64,000 nucleotides of DNA from Taxawa tesnikishii (nom. ined.) (GCA_030247885.1 JAPDRO010000016.1:1-64000), one strand, 5' to 3'. Shown: positions 1 through 11,941, numbered from the stretch's first letter. The notes: generated by a model from the letters alone, not told the origin. Translations and numbers: made by a program.

Positions 1-42
1 ACGTAGTTCACCACCGAGCGGCCAACCACCACCGAGTGGCCC
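1..42. repeat. left terminal inverted repeat of the transposon
   Basis: Identical, as reverse complement, to 1804-1845 over 42 bases. It starts ACGTAGTTCACC and contains two copies of a GGCC-flanked ACCACC motif. The ACGT start is shared by two of the three degraded relatives downstream with visible left ends or right ends. Confidence 0.92.
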
Positions 43-123
43 ACCCCACTAAAGTTGCGTCTATTACATGTCTATTACCTCCGCACCACTACACTCTGCT
101 GCAATCTGCCAGGCACTACAGTA

Positions 124-1763
124 CTATTCAGAAGCGTCGCTATCGCCTGGATCTACTATTTCTGCAGTGCAGGTGCGCTTGTTGTGGCCAGTCTTGCCGC
201 AACGCCCGCAGTGCCTCTGCGCGCGCGCCCTCTTTGCAGGCTGTTCAGCTGCCTCCTCACCACCACCCTCCTTCTCAGCAATCAGATCCAATACGTCGCC
301 TACTGCAAGGCTCTCCTCTGTGCGAACATACTTCCTCTTGCGTTTGCGCTGCTCTGTTGCTGCCTCTATTGCCTTGCGAAGACCTGCGATTTCCTGGTCT
401 GCAACACTGAATTATGACCTATGATAGCTATGCCTTTGGCAAGCGAATTGACAGCCTGCAGAAGAGGTGAAACAGGCGATTCTCTGTGCTGTTGTATGCG
501 CTCGCGGACTAGTGTTGATTGGGCCTCTATCTCCTGCAGGTTGCCTGGTGTTTTGGATTCCCATAGGGTGGCCTCTACCGGTGGAGGTGTTGGCGTGCGA
601 AGCACCACATCAAGCTTCGATAGCACTCGCTCTGGGTCGTGGGGGACCAACCCAGCGCCTCTGAAGCTTGCCTGGATATTCTCCTTTGTGATTGCCTTGT
701 CGAAAGCGATATGAAAGGCTGGCAAGAAGCTCTCTTCTTGACTTGCGTGACTGAGTACCGTGACCAGCTGTCAATCTCCGTGTAGTACGCCCGCTTCAGG
801 GGGCAAAACAGCCCACGTCAAGCGGCTGCAACAGGTGCGATGAGTGTGGAGGCATGCAGAGAACAACAATCTTCTGTTCCTCACAGTACTTGTGGAAACT
901 GTGACTATTGTGGCTCTCATGGCCGTCCACAATCAGTAGACGATACATTCCTATAGTACGCCCCTTTGTATGCGCGTCAAAGTGCTTTAACCACCTGATA
1001 GCAAGCTCATTTGACGTCCAGCCGTTAGGGCTAGTCTCGATAACCCAATCACGAGGCAGGCCTGGGTACCAGCTTGATATGAGGACCTTGCCGCCGAAGA
1101 TGATAAAGGGTGGGATAGCCCACCCACTAGCGCAGATGCCCTGGATGATTGTAACCCACTCCCGGTTGCCCGGCTGTATCTTCTTTGGATTGTTCCGCTT
1201 CTCAGTGCCTGTGAAGACCATATGAGCGTTTATCACGCCCATCATGAAGCCTGTCTCATCAAAGTTGTGTGTGTCTTCATCCAGGATGCCGTACTTCGCC
1301 TTTGTGTCCTCTACAAGCTTGAACCAGGGCGCTATAACGCGTGCATCTTCGTTCAAGGCTCGCTGACGATCGTATGGACGGCTGCGTCGAAGCTTGATAT
1401 CGTCGATACGCGTCTTGAACCTGTCTACCCAGTTCTTGCCAACGGGCCCTTTCCCACGCGCGGCGCGTAGATCATTGGCCATTTCTCCGACCATAGTCCT
1501 TGTAGCGCCTATCCCTCGCGCATCTAGCTCAAGTATGCGTCGCACAACTGCGTCCTCTTCTAGGCTACTAAGGTTCCTGCAGTTGGGCTGAGTATCGCGT
1601 CGTGAGAGGGTTCCGTCGCGTCGTCGTCTTAGCGTCGTTCGGGGACGTCAAACGCTCTGCTTGCGTGTCTCGTAGTATCTGGTGTCTTGGCTTGGGTAGC
1701 CTGGATAGCAAGGGACAGTGTGCCTTCGTTGTAGGTCTTCTGCGCGTTACGTGGTGGTGGCAT
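124..1763 (-). pseudogene. pogo/Tc1-mariner DDE transposase with C-terminal CCHC zinc knuckle, frame-shifted
   Basis: Reading the minus strand from ATG 1763 gives a protein of about 546 codons if frame shifts near 1640, 796, 730 and 400 are ignored. Order: N-terminal CENP-B/Tc5-type helix-turn-helix region (GPVGKNWVDRF near 1440); DDE catalytic core with first Asp in NFDETGF (about 1250), second in LIVDGHESH (about 920) and third in LLQPLDVG (about 815); then a charged tail ending in a zinc knuckle, CGRCGKTGHNKRTC (about 150-200), a CX2CX4HX4C motif. It would cut and paste the element at TA. The 796 shift falls in a run of five C. Domain order and all three acidic residues are intact, so decay is recent or partly a base-calling effect. 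Confidence 0.85.
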
Positions 1764-1803
1764 TGTAGGCAATAGACATGTAATAGGCAAAGGTTGGTGA
1801 GGC

Positions 1804-1845
1804 GGGCCACTCGGTGGTGGTTGGCCGCTCGGTGGTGAACTACGT
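1804..1845. repeat. right terminal inverted repeat of the transposon
   Basis: Reverse complement of bases 1-42 without mismatch. It ends ...GTGAACTACGT and is followed directly by TA, then by AT-rich DNA. Confidence 0.92.
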
Positions 1846-1847
1846 TA

Positions 1848-2500
1848 CTTCGTTTCTTAAAGTTTATAAAGACTATTTAAGCGTTAATTATACTTATTAT
1901 AAAGCTTATCTTATTAAAGTTATATATATCTTTATTTAAGATATTATACTTTTTCTTTATCTTTTAATTAACTCGAATTAGAGCGTTATAATACGTACGT
2001 CTTCGTTTAAGGCTTATTAATAATTATATAGACGATTATATTAAAGCTTAACTTTCTTAGTATATATCTTAAACCTATTTACTTAGTACTTACTAATAGG
2101 CTCTTTATTACGCGTAACTAGTAAATTATTAGCTATTTCTTTTACTATAGTTCTTATAGTATTTATTTCTCGTAAGTTTAGCTCGAGTATACGTACTACT
2201 ATCGCCTTTTTCTTTATCTTTTATAACTTCTTTAAGTTAGGCTTATAGTCGCGTTATATAAGCTTTTTATTACGTCGTCGTTTTAGGGTTATTTAAAAGA
2301 TATTAAATACCTTAGATATATATCTTTAGCTATTAAGAAGAGTTACTTAGGTAGCCTTAATAGTAAGGTATAATATACCTTTATTATAAGTTAATTACGC
2401 ATTATATTATAAAGGTATTATTATAATAGTCTATAATAGTTACGATATTAATAAGAGTAAACTACTTAGTAATAATAGACTACTTAGTAATAAAATACGT
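1848..2500 (-). mobile_element. right arm of a RIP-mutated copy of the same transposon family
   Basis: This stretch aligns end to end with 1193-1845 of the GC-normal element: for example 1980-2240 matches 1330-1560 with C-to-T and G-to-A differences. It finishes in ACGT at 2497-2500, followed by TA at 2501-2502. Its last 45 bases, reverse complemented, read as a RIP-altered version of the GC-normal element's terminal repeat. The left arm must lie beyond the window start, because the GC-normal element is inserted in its transposase. It is a degraded DNA transposon with no open frame. Confidence 0.85.
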
Positions 2501-2647
2501 TATAGTAATTATTATATATTCTTTACTATTTACTTTTTACATAGCTACTATTAGTAAAGGTTAATAAGTACTAATATTATATTTCCTTTAAAGGTTTAAG
2601 TTAATATATATTAACTTTATATTATAAGTTCCTTAGTATTTAATATA

Positions 2648-5600
2648 ATATAAACTATAAAGTAGTAAACTAAGTAAAGTAGTAAACTATTAAAACGCGA
2701 CCCTTCGATTTTTTAACTTTACTACTATTTATTATAAATACTTTTATAACTAGTAAACTAGTTTATATTAAAGCTAATATTTAAAATATACTTTATACCT
2801 TAAAAGAAAAGTAATACCCTTTTATTTATAAGGCTACTAGTATATATAATATTCCTTATAATACTTTATATAATTATAACGTATTTTATAAGTAAGTTAA
2901 CTACTTAAGTAAGTCGGCTACCTTACGAAACTAGAACGCCTACGTAGCAACATTACGTAATACTATAATACTTTATAGTAGTCTATAAAACAATATATAA
3001 TTATTTAAAAACGTCGCTATCTTTTATGTCTTCTATTTCTACTTTATAAGTATAAGAGTTATACTTAGTTTTACTATAATAGTTATAACGCTACTTTACG
3101 CGTACTTTCTTTATAGCCTTCTCGCCGTTATTACTACTACTACCCTCCTTAGTAGCGACTAAATTAGTTACCTTACTTACTATTAAAGTCTCCTCTATTT
3201 ATATATATTACCTTTTATAACTCTTACGCTTTATAGCTACCTTAATTACGTCTTATAGACGCGCTATTTCTTCGCGTATTAATACTATCTTATATACTAT
3301 TTACTAAGTATTCTTAGTTAGCTACTTAACTTACTTATCTAAAGAGCTTACTAGAGACCCCTAATATTTTTATATATAATTTCGAATTAGCGTTAACTAC
3401 GCCTCTATTTTGCTAGCGTTACGTAGTATTTTCGCCTCTTATTTAATTATACTTAGTATAAGTAGCGTTAGCGTACGTAGCCTTATATTTAGCTTTAATA
3501 ATATAGCCTCTAAGTTATATAAGACTAGCCTAGTACCTCGAAACTTTACGTAGATATTCTCTTATATAAACGCCTTCTTAAAAGCTACTTTAAAGGTAGT
3601 TAGGAAGGTTTCTTTTGTAATATAATAAACGTAACTATATACTAAGGCTAAGATCTTATTATTATATAAGCGCTTTAGTAGTAAGTAGTAAATAACGTTA
3701 AGTAACTATAGTAAGTACGAGGAGTATAAAGGTATATAAAAAGCTATAATATTATTTTCCTTATAGTAATTCTAGAATTTAACTAAGTAGTAGCTCTCGT
3801 AGCTATTAATAATAAGTAGCTTATATACCTTAATAGTATAAGCCTTCGTATACGTATCGAAGTACTTAAGCTACGTAAGCGCGAGCTTATTATTAGTCTA
3901 ACTAGTAGAGGAGACCTTAATAATTTAGTTACGAGGTAAATTATTAAATTAAGTTAAGATAAGGACCTTACTTATAAAGATAATAAAGAGTAAGATAACG
4001 CGCCCTATAGTCCCGATACCTTATATTAAGGTAACTTACTCGCGATTACTAAGTTATAGTTTCTTTTATTTACTAGGTTTCTCTAAGCTTATAATAACTA
4101 GCTAAGACGATATCTTACTTATTAGAAAGCTAGATTTATTAAAATTATAAGTATCCTTATCTAAGATATTATACTTTACCTTTTAATTAAATAAGCGTAA
4201 ACTAAAGCTAAATAACTACTAGATCCTTATAGGTAGCTCGCTAGTAATCGTATAGACGGCTCTATTACGTTCGTAGCTTAAGCGTACGCTTAATAAAGTT
4301 ATTAACTTAGTTCTTACTAATAGACTTCCTATTACGTTCTCCTAGTAATTTATCTACTATATTTCGTACGTTTCCCTTTAAGGGTAGTACGTTACGTAGA
4401 CTCTCGTCTAGTATATACTATATTATTACCTCCTCTTCTAGTTTTGTAAGGCGCTTTAATTTCGGCTCGTAGTCGCGTCGAGAGCGCTATCTAGCGTATT
4501 AGTCTTATAGCGTTAATCGGAGTATAGTATATATTACTATAGCGTATCTCTTACTTTAAATTTACTTAGATATAATATTAGAGATAGTAAAGTATATATC
4601 TCCTTTAATATAGGTATATTATACGTTGCGTTATTAAGGTATTACGTAATGTTACTACGTAGGTATTTTAGTTTCGTAAGGTAGCCGACTTACTTAAGTA
4701 GCTAACTTACTTATAAAACACGTTATAACTAAATAAACTTTACGTATAATAGTATGTAAATTATAATAAATCCTTTTAAACGTAAAAGAAAAGATATTAG
4801 TTTAATAAATTATACGTCTTATATATACTAGCTTTCTTACTTTACTTATATTAATTATATAAATAGCCGAAGAAATTTAACGTAAACGTATATAATTATC
4901 GAGGACTTTATAACTTTTTCTTAATTAATTAGTAAGAAGTAACTCGACTACTTTAAAACTTACTATCTTAAGATAGTAAGTATTTAGACTTATTAAATTA
5001 AGAGTATATACTTTAATATAATAAGTTATAATACTATAAAGAGATAGTTTAATATAAAAATAAAACTATTTATATAGTATAACTACTTTCTAAAGTATAT
5101 TTATAATATAAACGAGTTTAACTTTATAGTTAAAGTAAGCTAAATATTAAGAGTATTAGTTAATATATATAAGGTAACTAGATAAAAGTAAATCGAAAGT
5201 AAATAAGAGTAAATAACTATAATCGAGTATATAAATACTACTAAGGAAGCTATATTACTTTTAATTATCTTTAAGGCTAAATATACTAATACTATATAAG
5301 TACCTATATATATACCTTTAGACTAGAAGTTCTTAACTAGTAGTAGTAGCTAGACGTTCGATAATTATAGTTTATAGTAGTTAACTACTATCTTTAAGTC
5401 TTTAATATAATTAAAAGACCCTATAATATAAAGAATATTAATTATAAATAACTATAGTAACTATATAATTATAAAGGTAATTACTTTTTATATAGAGAAT
5501 ATAATCGACTTACTTATCTTATTATTATATTATTTATATATACTCTAGCTACTTAATATTAGCGTATTTACGCTACTTAAGTATATACTAGCTTTAGAAA

Positions 5601-6340
5601 CTAACGCTACTTTATAAGTTAACTCTAGCTATATATTATATATAAAATAGACGGAGATATATATTTATATAAGAGCGAAGGCCCTTAAAGCTAGTAGTAT
5701 CCTCGGCGAGTAAAAAGCGCTAGTCTCTAGCCTTTAAGCCTTATAATAGTACTTAATAAGCTACTTATAAAACTAACTATAGTAAATATATAACCTTATA
5801 TACTTTTATAATAACTTAATTTAAACTTTTTACTACTAAATAGTTTTTTACTAGATAATATTAAGCTATATAAACCGAATATAATAGTTAAATTAGTAAT
5901 TAAAGTTACGTAGGATATTTCTTCTTTAATAAAGTACTATATAAAGTAAATAACTTACGCTTTTAAAGTAATATATAGTAAGAACATTATATTATATAAG
6001 TAGGTAAAAGAATAGTAAGAGCTTTTTAATATATAAAAGACTTAAAAGAAGGAAAAGTAAATTGTATTAAAGGGAAAGTTTATATTTAGTACGTAAGAAG
6101 TACTCGAAATAACTAAGGTAACTAAAGTAAAGTTATTTACTAAAAACTACGTAGATAACTACGTAAGCGTCTAATTAAAGAAGCGCTAAAAGATAAGGAA
6201 GATAAAGTACCTAGAAATATATATAGTAACTTAGATTCTAATTATATTATTATTATAGTACGTAAATAGTAATTAAAGCTAAAAGAGTTGTATCTTAGTA
6301 GTTTATTACTTTACTTAGTTTACTACCTCGCGGTTTACGT
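2648..6340 (+). mobile_element. RIP-mutated pogo-like element, split by a nested insertion
   Basis: Left end at 2648 reads ATATAAAC and the right end, reverse complemented from 6340, reads ACGTAAAC; both continue with AGTAGTAAACTAAGTAAAG, so they are inverted repeats. TA flanks both (2646-2647 and 6341-6342). Its body is interrupted at 2879 by another element and resumes at 4726. Without the insert it is about 1,846 bases, the same size as the family member at 1-1845. Its interior matches the element at 6714-8535 along its whole length, in the same orientation, and the coding strand appears to be plus. No frame survives. Confidence 0.8.
2879..4723 (-). mobile_element. RIP-mutated 1,845-base pogo-like element nested inside another
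   Basis: Termini are ACGTATTTTATAAGTAAG at 2879 and its near reverse complement ending ...ACGT at 4723, with inverted similarity over about 85 bases. TA flanks each side (2877-2878 and 4724-4725). Length is exactly 1,845 bases, like the GC-normal copy. The interior is homologous to that copy in the same orientation: 3060-3280 matches 190-400 and 3670-3830 matches 785-945. The terminal repeats differ more than RIP alone explains, so it is a sister family. The surrounding element closes up cleanly when this insert is removed. Confidence 0.85.
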
Positions 6341-6342
6341 TA

Positions 6343-6711
6343 TATTAACCTTAGCTATATAATATACTACTTTATTATTATTAACTATAATTACTATATT
6401 ATTAACTTTACTTATAAGTATAACTTTATATTTATATTATCTTATTTAAAGCCTAGTCTTTTAATAGTAGTACTTCTATAATTAAGGTTATTATATTTAT
6501 TAAAGAAGTCTTTTTAAGAGTATATATAGCGCGTAAATATTAATTTTAAATCGTAAATCCTTTAATAAGTTTTTTACTCTTAGTAATTAGAGTTATATAC
6601 TTTTTAAAACTATCTAAAATTACTATATTCTCTTTATACTATTATATATAAAGACTAAATATAGATTTCTTAAAAACCTTTTTAATAGTAAAATTTAGTT
6701 AATATAATTTG
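6343..6711. other. AT-rich spacer between two degraded elements
   Basis: RIP-altered DNA with no terminal repeats and no match to the four elements that I could see. It could be RIP spread into single-copy DNA or a piece of another repeat. No ORF. Confidence 0.5.
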
Positions 6712-6713
6712 TA

Positions 6714-8535
6714 AGGAAGCAAAATAATTAAGGAAGTAAAATACCTAAATATATCTTATTAATAATTTAACCTTATAACTACTTATAATAAGTACTTTTA
6801 TATTAAATAAGTAAGCCTATACTAAGGCTTATATTTAAAACTATATATTTGCTTATAAAGATAATACTTACTTATTACTTTAAGCTACTATATATATATT
6901 TAATATTCCTTATATTATAATATATTACTATATAACTAGATAAACTTCGCGCGCTATAATATATAAACTAAATTAAATCCTTTCGAATGTAAAAGAAAGG
7001 ATACTAGTCCGATAGATTATATATCTTATACGTACTAAATTCCCGCTTTACTTACGTTAGTTATATAAATAGCTAAGGAAATTTAACGTAAATATATTTA
7101 GCTTTTAAAGACTTAGTTACTATCCCTTAGACTAATTAGCGAATATTAGTTAAATCGTTTTAAAACTCGTTATCTAGAAATTATAAGTATTTAAATATAT
7201 TAGATTAAAAGTATATAGTTTAATATAATAAGTTATAAGGGTATAAAGAGGTAGTTTAATATAGTAATAAAACTTTTTATAAAATACTAATACTCTCTAG
7301 AGTATATTTATAATATAGACGAGTCTAACTTTATAGTTAAAGCGAGTTAATTATTAAGGGTATTAGTTAATATATGCGAGTCGTCTAACTAGAAGTAAAT
7401 TAAAAGTTATAAAGAGTAAATAATAGTAATTAAGTACGTAAGTACTATTAAAGTTACTATATTACCTTTACTTATTTTTAAGGCTAAATATACTAATACT
7501 ATATAGATACCTACTTATATACCCTTAAACTAGAAGTTCTTAACTAGTAGTAATAGCTAGACGTTTAATAACTATAGTTATAAGTAACTAACTTTTATTT
7601 TTAAGCTATAAATATAGTCGAAAGACTCTATAGTATAATAACTACTAATTATAAACGACTATAGTAGTTATATAATAACGAACATAATTACCTTTTATAT
7701 AGAGAATATAATTAACTTACTTATCTTATTACTTTACTATTTATATATACTCTAGCTACTCGATATTAAAGTATTTATACTACTAAAGTATATACTAACT
7801 TTAGAGACTAATATAACTCTCCGACTTAATTTAGGCCGAATATTATATATAAAATAGACGGAGATATATATTCGCGTAAGAGTTAAGACTATTAGTACTA
7901 ATAATATCCTTAGTAAATAGAGAGGTACTAGCCTTATACCCTTAAGCCTTATAATAGTATTTAAAGGGCTACTTATAAAGCTAACTATAGTAGTTTTATA
8001 ACCTTATATACCTCCGAGATAATGTAACTTAAATCTATTACTACTAGATAGCTTTCCTTTAAATAGTACTAAACTCTATAAAGTAAATATATTACTTAAT
8101 TTAGTAATTAAGTCTATCTTAAGCCTTACTTTCTAGTAAAGTAATATATAGAGTAAATAACTTATACTTTTAAAATAATATATAGTAAGAACGTTACTTT
8201 CTAGTAGTAAGTAAAAGAGTAATAAAAGCTTCTTAATATATAAAAGACTCGAAAAAAGGTAAGTAAGTTATATTAAAGGGTAAGTTTATATTTAGTATAT
8301 AAGAAGTACTTAAGATAGCGAAGGTAATTAAAGCAAAGTTATTAAATAAAAAGATACGTAGACGGCTACGTAAGTAGCTAATTAAAGAAGTAATTAAAAA
8401 TAAGGAAGATAAAGTACTTAAGAACCTATCTAGTAACTTAGACTTAGACTATATTATTATTATAATATATAGATAGTAATTAAAGCTAGAGAGGTTATAG
8501 TTAAGTATTTCGCTTCCTAGGTTATTTTGCTTCCC
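6714..8535 (+). mobile_element. RIP-mutated pogo-like element
   Basis: Left end AGGAAGCAAAATAA at 6714 and right end, reverse complemented from 8535, GGGAAGCAAAATAA, form inverted repeats of about 32 bases. TA lies outside each (6712-6713 and 8536-8537). Length is 1,822 bases. The body matches the two arms of the element at 2648-6340, for example 6960-7260 against 4765-5060 and 8180-8500 against 5980-6300. Its plus strand retains the ghost of a transposase tail (lysine-rich stretch then acidic stretch). Terminal sequence differs from the other three, so at least three related families are present. Confidence 0.8.
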
Positions 8536-8537
8536 TA

Positions 8538-8999
8538 TAGATTATATTATAATAAGACTATAATTTCGATAGTTTTATTATATTTTTAAAGATACTTATA
8601 ACTTTTTAAGAAAGTATATACTTAAACTATACTCTTAACTACTTTTATAAGATTTATATAAACTTTTATATTAAAATTAATAAGATTTAATTATATACTA
8701 AATAGTATATTAAGTTAAATACTAGTATTTATAATAGTAATAACTCCTTTATTATATACGTAGTATTTTTAGACTATTTACTAGAGTTATTAAAGAATAT
8801 ATTACTAAGAGAGTTGAAATATAATACTTAAATAAGTAATATTATTATACTAGTAATTAAAGTAAGATATTTATACTTAGTATGTTAATACTACTTATAA
8901 GCCTTTAAAGAAGTTAAAGATAAGAGTAAAGTCCCTAGTAGAGTTAAAATTACTTAGAGTAATTTTATTAGGAGTATTCTATGAGCTAGGCCCGGTAAA
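8538..8999. other. AT-rich edge of the repeat block
   Basis: AT-rich to about 8980, then an abrupt return to normal composition at the CorA-like gene. I see no element ends in it; it probably reflects RIP extending past the last element into flanking DNA. Confidence 0.5.
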
Positions 9000-10760
9000 C
9001 TATCTATCGCTAGCCTGCGGTAAGTCCGCTAGGTTGACGTGTGTTATGCTAGAGATAGCTTCATCGATCTCTACTAGCTCGCCAGACGGAGAAGTCGCAT
9101 TGAAAGTGTCGATATCCGACAGTAGGAACTCTAAGGGCGTGTGTTCCTTCGCCATAGTCGGCTCGAGTAACTGGTCATTATTGACGTTACCTGAATTGTT
9201 CTCTGCATCACCGGTCACTGCTTCCGACAACGTTGTCTTGCGCACAAAAGCGGCGGAGAAACGATCCCATGCAGACGCGCTACAAAACGTCAACAGAAGA
9301 AGGGCTGCCGCAAGAACGAAGTAGATGTAGACTTTAGGCCAAGCGTGAAAAGTGAGGCTGTCGTCCAAATCCAAGAACGGCATGGAGAAGAACGTTTATC
9401 ATGTTTAGTGAATCTGGACATGAGCCGTGTCGTTGATAAAATGAACTCACTGCAGCGAAGGTAGGAGGTAGATAGACCATGCCCAGAAAAGCGATCTTTC
9501 TCATCTCACGCGCATCTTGCCATGAACTCTCGGCAAACTTCTTCACTTGGATTGATCCAGCCTGACTCTGTTTCGCTAGTCGACGGAGCGCAATAGTGTT
9601 GGTACGGATGAACGAGGCATTTCGTACGTTGATCGATGCGTTGAGCTAGGATCAGAGTGTCAGTCAAGTGTTCACATGAACGGCGTCCACCTCGTTGGAG
9701 AATATGGACAGTATACCGCTGCGTCAGCACCATATTCAGCAGACCATCCACTCCGTCTTTTCCAACAGCATCCTCTGGCGAAGATTTTTGAGTGGCTCTC
9801 GAAATGGATTTGGGAGATCATCATTTGCGTTTCGGTAGAGACCCTCTTCGAGAGTGTGACATGTTTGCTCGAGCCCATCTAGAACACGTTCTAGTTGTTT
9901 TCCTGTGGAGATACCACCTCTGAAGCTGTGCAAGGTTTCGTTGCACTCTCGGAATCTCTGAGCGCCAAGCGAGATCTCTGCTGACTCAATCATCCCAGCT
10001 ATCCGGGAAAGTTGGTCAGATCTTTGGAAGCAGAGGAAGGCACTGTCAAAGCCTCAAAGATTACGCAATTGATTCTTGAGGGACTTACCGTAACCACGGC
10101 ATTCACATGCAGAAATCTGCGAAATAGGCGCCAACTGTCTAGCATCATATCGAAGAGTTCCAACTCGAGATATAAAGATCGTGCCGCTCGTTGGCCCGTT
10201 GCGTAATGCCTTTCGGAAACCTTGGGTAGCACATTACCGATTCGTCTAAACATGTCGTGAGAGCACAGAATGAGCATGCGGAACCGATGGGACGCCTTGT
10301 TCATCGTTCGGACCACCTGGACAGGACCAAGACCGAAGTCAGTATGTCTGTCTGTTCCTGCTTCCATGATGTATTGTGTACACTCGATCTTCCCTCCCAT
10401 CCCATATCCACTTGTGATGGTCTCTGTGGTGGAGTAGTATCCACGTTCTGATCTGAACATGCATTCGACTGCTTTGAGCGGGATCTGGAACACCTCGACT
10501 AGTTCCGCGAACTGGCCTCTGTCGCATGCGATCAACTTGCCTGTGCTCATACCTCTATGTATCGAAGTCACAGGGATGAGAGCACACAAATCGTGTTCGG
10601 TTGGTATATCACCTATGTCCGAGATATTTCCTGTCTCGGGAGGAACCCACACATTATCGACTATCTTCCATAATCTTATCTCGTTACTGTCCGGACTGAA
10701 CTCCCAATCGGTGGAGGCTACAACGGCCGCGCGCGGTGTACTATTACCGATAGAAGTCAT
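9000..10760 (-). CDS. CorA-like membrane protein, multi-exon, frame uncertain
   Basis: Minus-strand coding from ATG 10760. The first 225 codons (to about 10090) form a soluble region without a clear domain. An intron with donor GTAAGT starts at 10089; coding resumes near 10040 with a helical region (DQLSRIAGMIE). Near 9500 comes the motif AREMRKIAFLGMVYLPPTFA, then FFSMPFLDLDD and a hydrophobic segment YIYFVLAAALLLLTF (9255-9330): the first-helix, loop and second-helix arrangement of fungal CorA/Mg2+-transporter-like proteins. Two or three one-base shifts are needed between 9750 and 9520, and no AG acceptor is visible just before FFSMPF (about 9390). It abuts the RIP block, so real damage is possible, but the same kind of shift recurs in genes elsewhere. 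Function inferred from the C-terminal pattern only. Confidence 0.5.
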
Positions 10761-11941
10761 AGTCGAGGGGGTTATCCTTGGTCTTCGAACCTCTTGGTAT
10801 GTGTTTTGCCAGGATGAAACTGCTGTTGAGGCGCTAAGCTAATGGTGCACTCTGATCGGCATACAAGATAGCATCACAGGGGTGGACGCAGCTAGCTAAG
10901 GTATTCGTCATCAGCAGCTTCGGACCTTGTATAGGGAATAAGTACGGAGATACCCGTTTATGTTCTGTTGTGAGAGTTGCTATTCTCGAGACTCTAGATG
11001 TTTAGGAAAGGGCAGAGAAGAGAATGATCATAGAACACGACGAGACGACCTTTTTATAAAGCGGATTGCGAGCTTCATTCCCCTGTCTTCCACAGCCCCG
11101 TCTAAGCCTCACGCCTTTCCTATCTAAGCTTCCGAATTATTGTCAATTGTGGCGGAGTCTAAGCAGAAAAGCGAAGGGGATATGTATCCGGGTTTAGGTC
11201 CACACACGAGCCACGCAGTATCTTGATTGAGCACAAGGAGGTGTGCTGGCACCCTGCCGCTCTCCGCGCCTCCACGACTAGAAAATCCCTCATCAAGCCT
11301 AACAGGGGTTGCGAAAGTGCTTACTTAGTTGGCGGGAAGACGGCATGGCCGCTGTAGCATCCTCTAGTTATCTATCGCGGTCGGTGCACGATGAACAATT
11401 CAGACAAACTAAGGGCATCTCGGATGTGTGAACATACACACGAACACCGGCATAGTAAGCGGACAGAAGGCTGACAATCGCTAAGCCCGACGCTCGGGCC
11501 TTGGCGGCTCCGACGCTCCAGTTTCTTCGACCTAACCCCGCCACGCTTTGATACACCAACCTCGTCCCTAGCGCATGCGTGATTGAATACTGCGCCTCGA
11601 TGCGGCGAAATGTCACTCCCGACGCTAGTATCATCCCGCTCGTCACTACTGGGATGGAAGATGTCTGCGGAGTATCTCAACTCGTCGGGCCGGTATTCGG
11701 ATTCCTACTTAGCTACGCCGGAGTCTAGGAACCATGTAAAGAGCCGCGCACTGAGCTGCATACTAATGCAAACGAGCTGGAGTGATGTGAAGGTACAGGG
11801 AAAAGGCTTGCCGCAGGACAGGACCTGCAGGCGAGTTTATGTTCCAAGACCTTATCCCTTAGTATTCATGGACATGTCACGCAATTGCCCCCATTAGAGT
11901 CGCCCTGCGCTTACTTTTACGCCTTCCTTTCCTCGAGCGTT
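10761..11941. other. intergenic, no gene seen
   Basis: Short overlapping ORFs on both strands with no consistent frame or recognisable motif. It may contain the promoter of the CorA-like gene and the 3' flank of the bZIP gene. Confidence 0.5.

Larger units (their letters stand above)
1..1845 (-). mobile_element. pogo/Fot1-like DNA transposon, GC-normal copy
   Basis: The first 42 bases and the last 42 (1804-1845) are perfect inverted copies beginning ACGTAGTTCACC; weaker inverted similarity continues to about 90 bases. TA follows the right end (1846-1847), the target duplication expected of Tc1/mariner-pogo elements; the left TA would lie just outside the window. The interior carries a minus-strand DDE transposase. 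Unlike the AT-rich DNA around it, this copy has normal base composition and no RIP signature. Its right end abuts a RIP-mutated homologue whose sequence resumes at the position equivalent to about 1193 of this element, so it landed inside that older copy after the older copy had been mutated. The transposase frame is interrupted by about four shifts, so it is probably non-autonomous as read. Confidence 0.92.
1846..8980. repeat. RIP-mutated AT-rich repeat block
   Basis: About 7.1 kb of very AT-rich DNA dominated by TA dinucleotides, with stop codons in all frames and no long ORF. Where segments can be laid against the GC-normal transposon at 1-1845, the differences are overwhelmingly C to T and G to A, the product of repeat-induced point mutation. 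The left edge is the transposon end and the right edge is sharp near 8980, where composition returns to normal within a few tens of bases. The block resolves into at least four elements listed separately, plus short unassigned AT-rich spacers. Confidence 0.9.
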
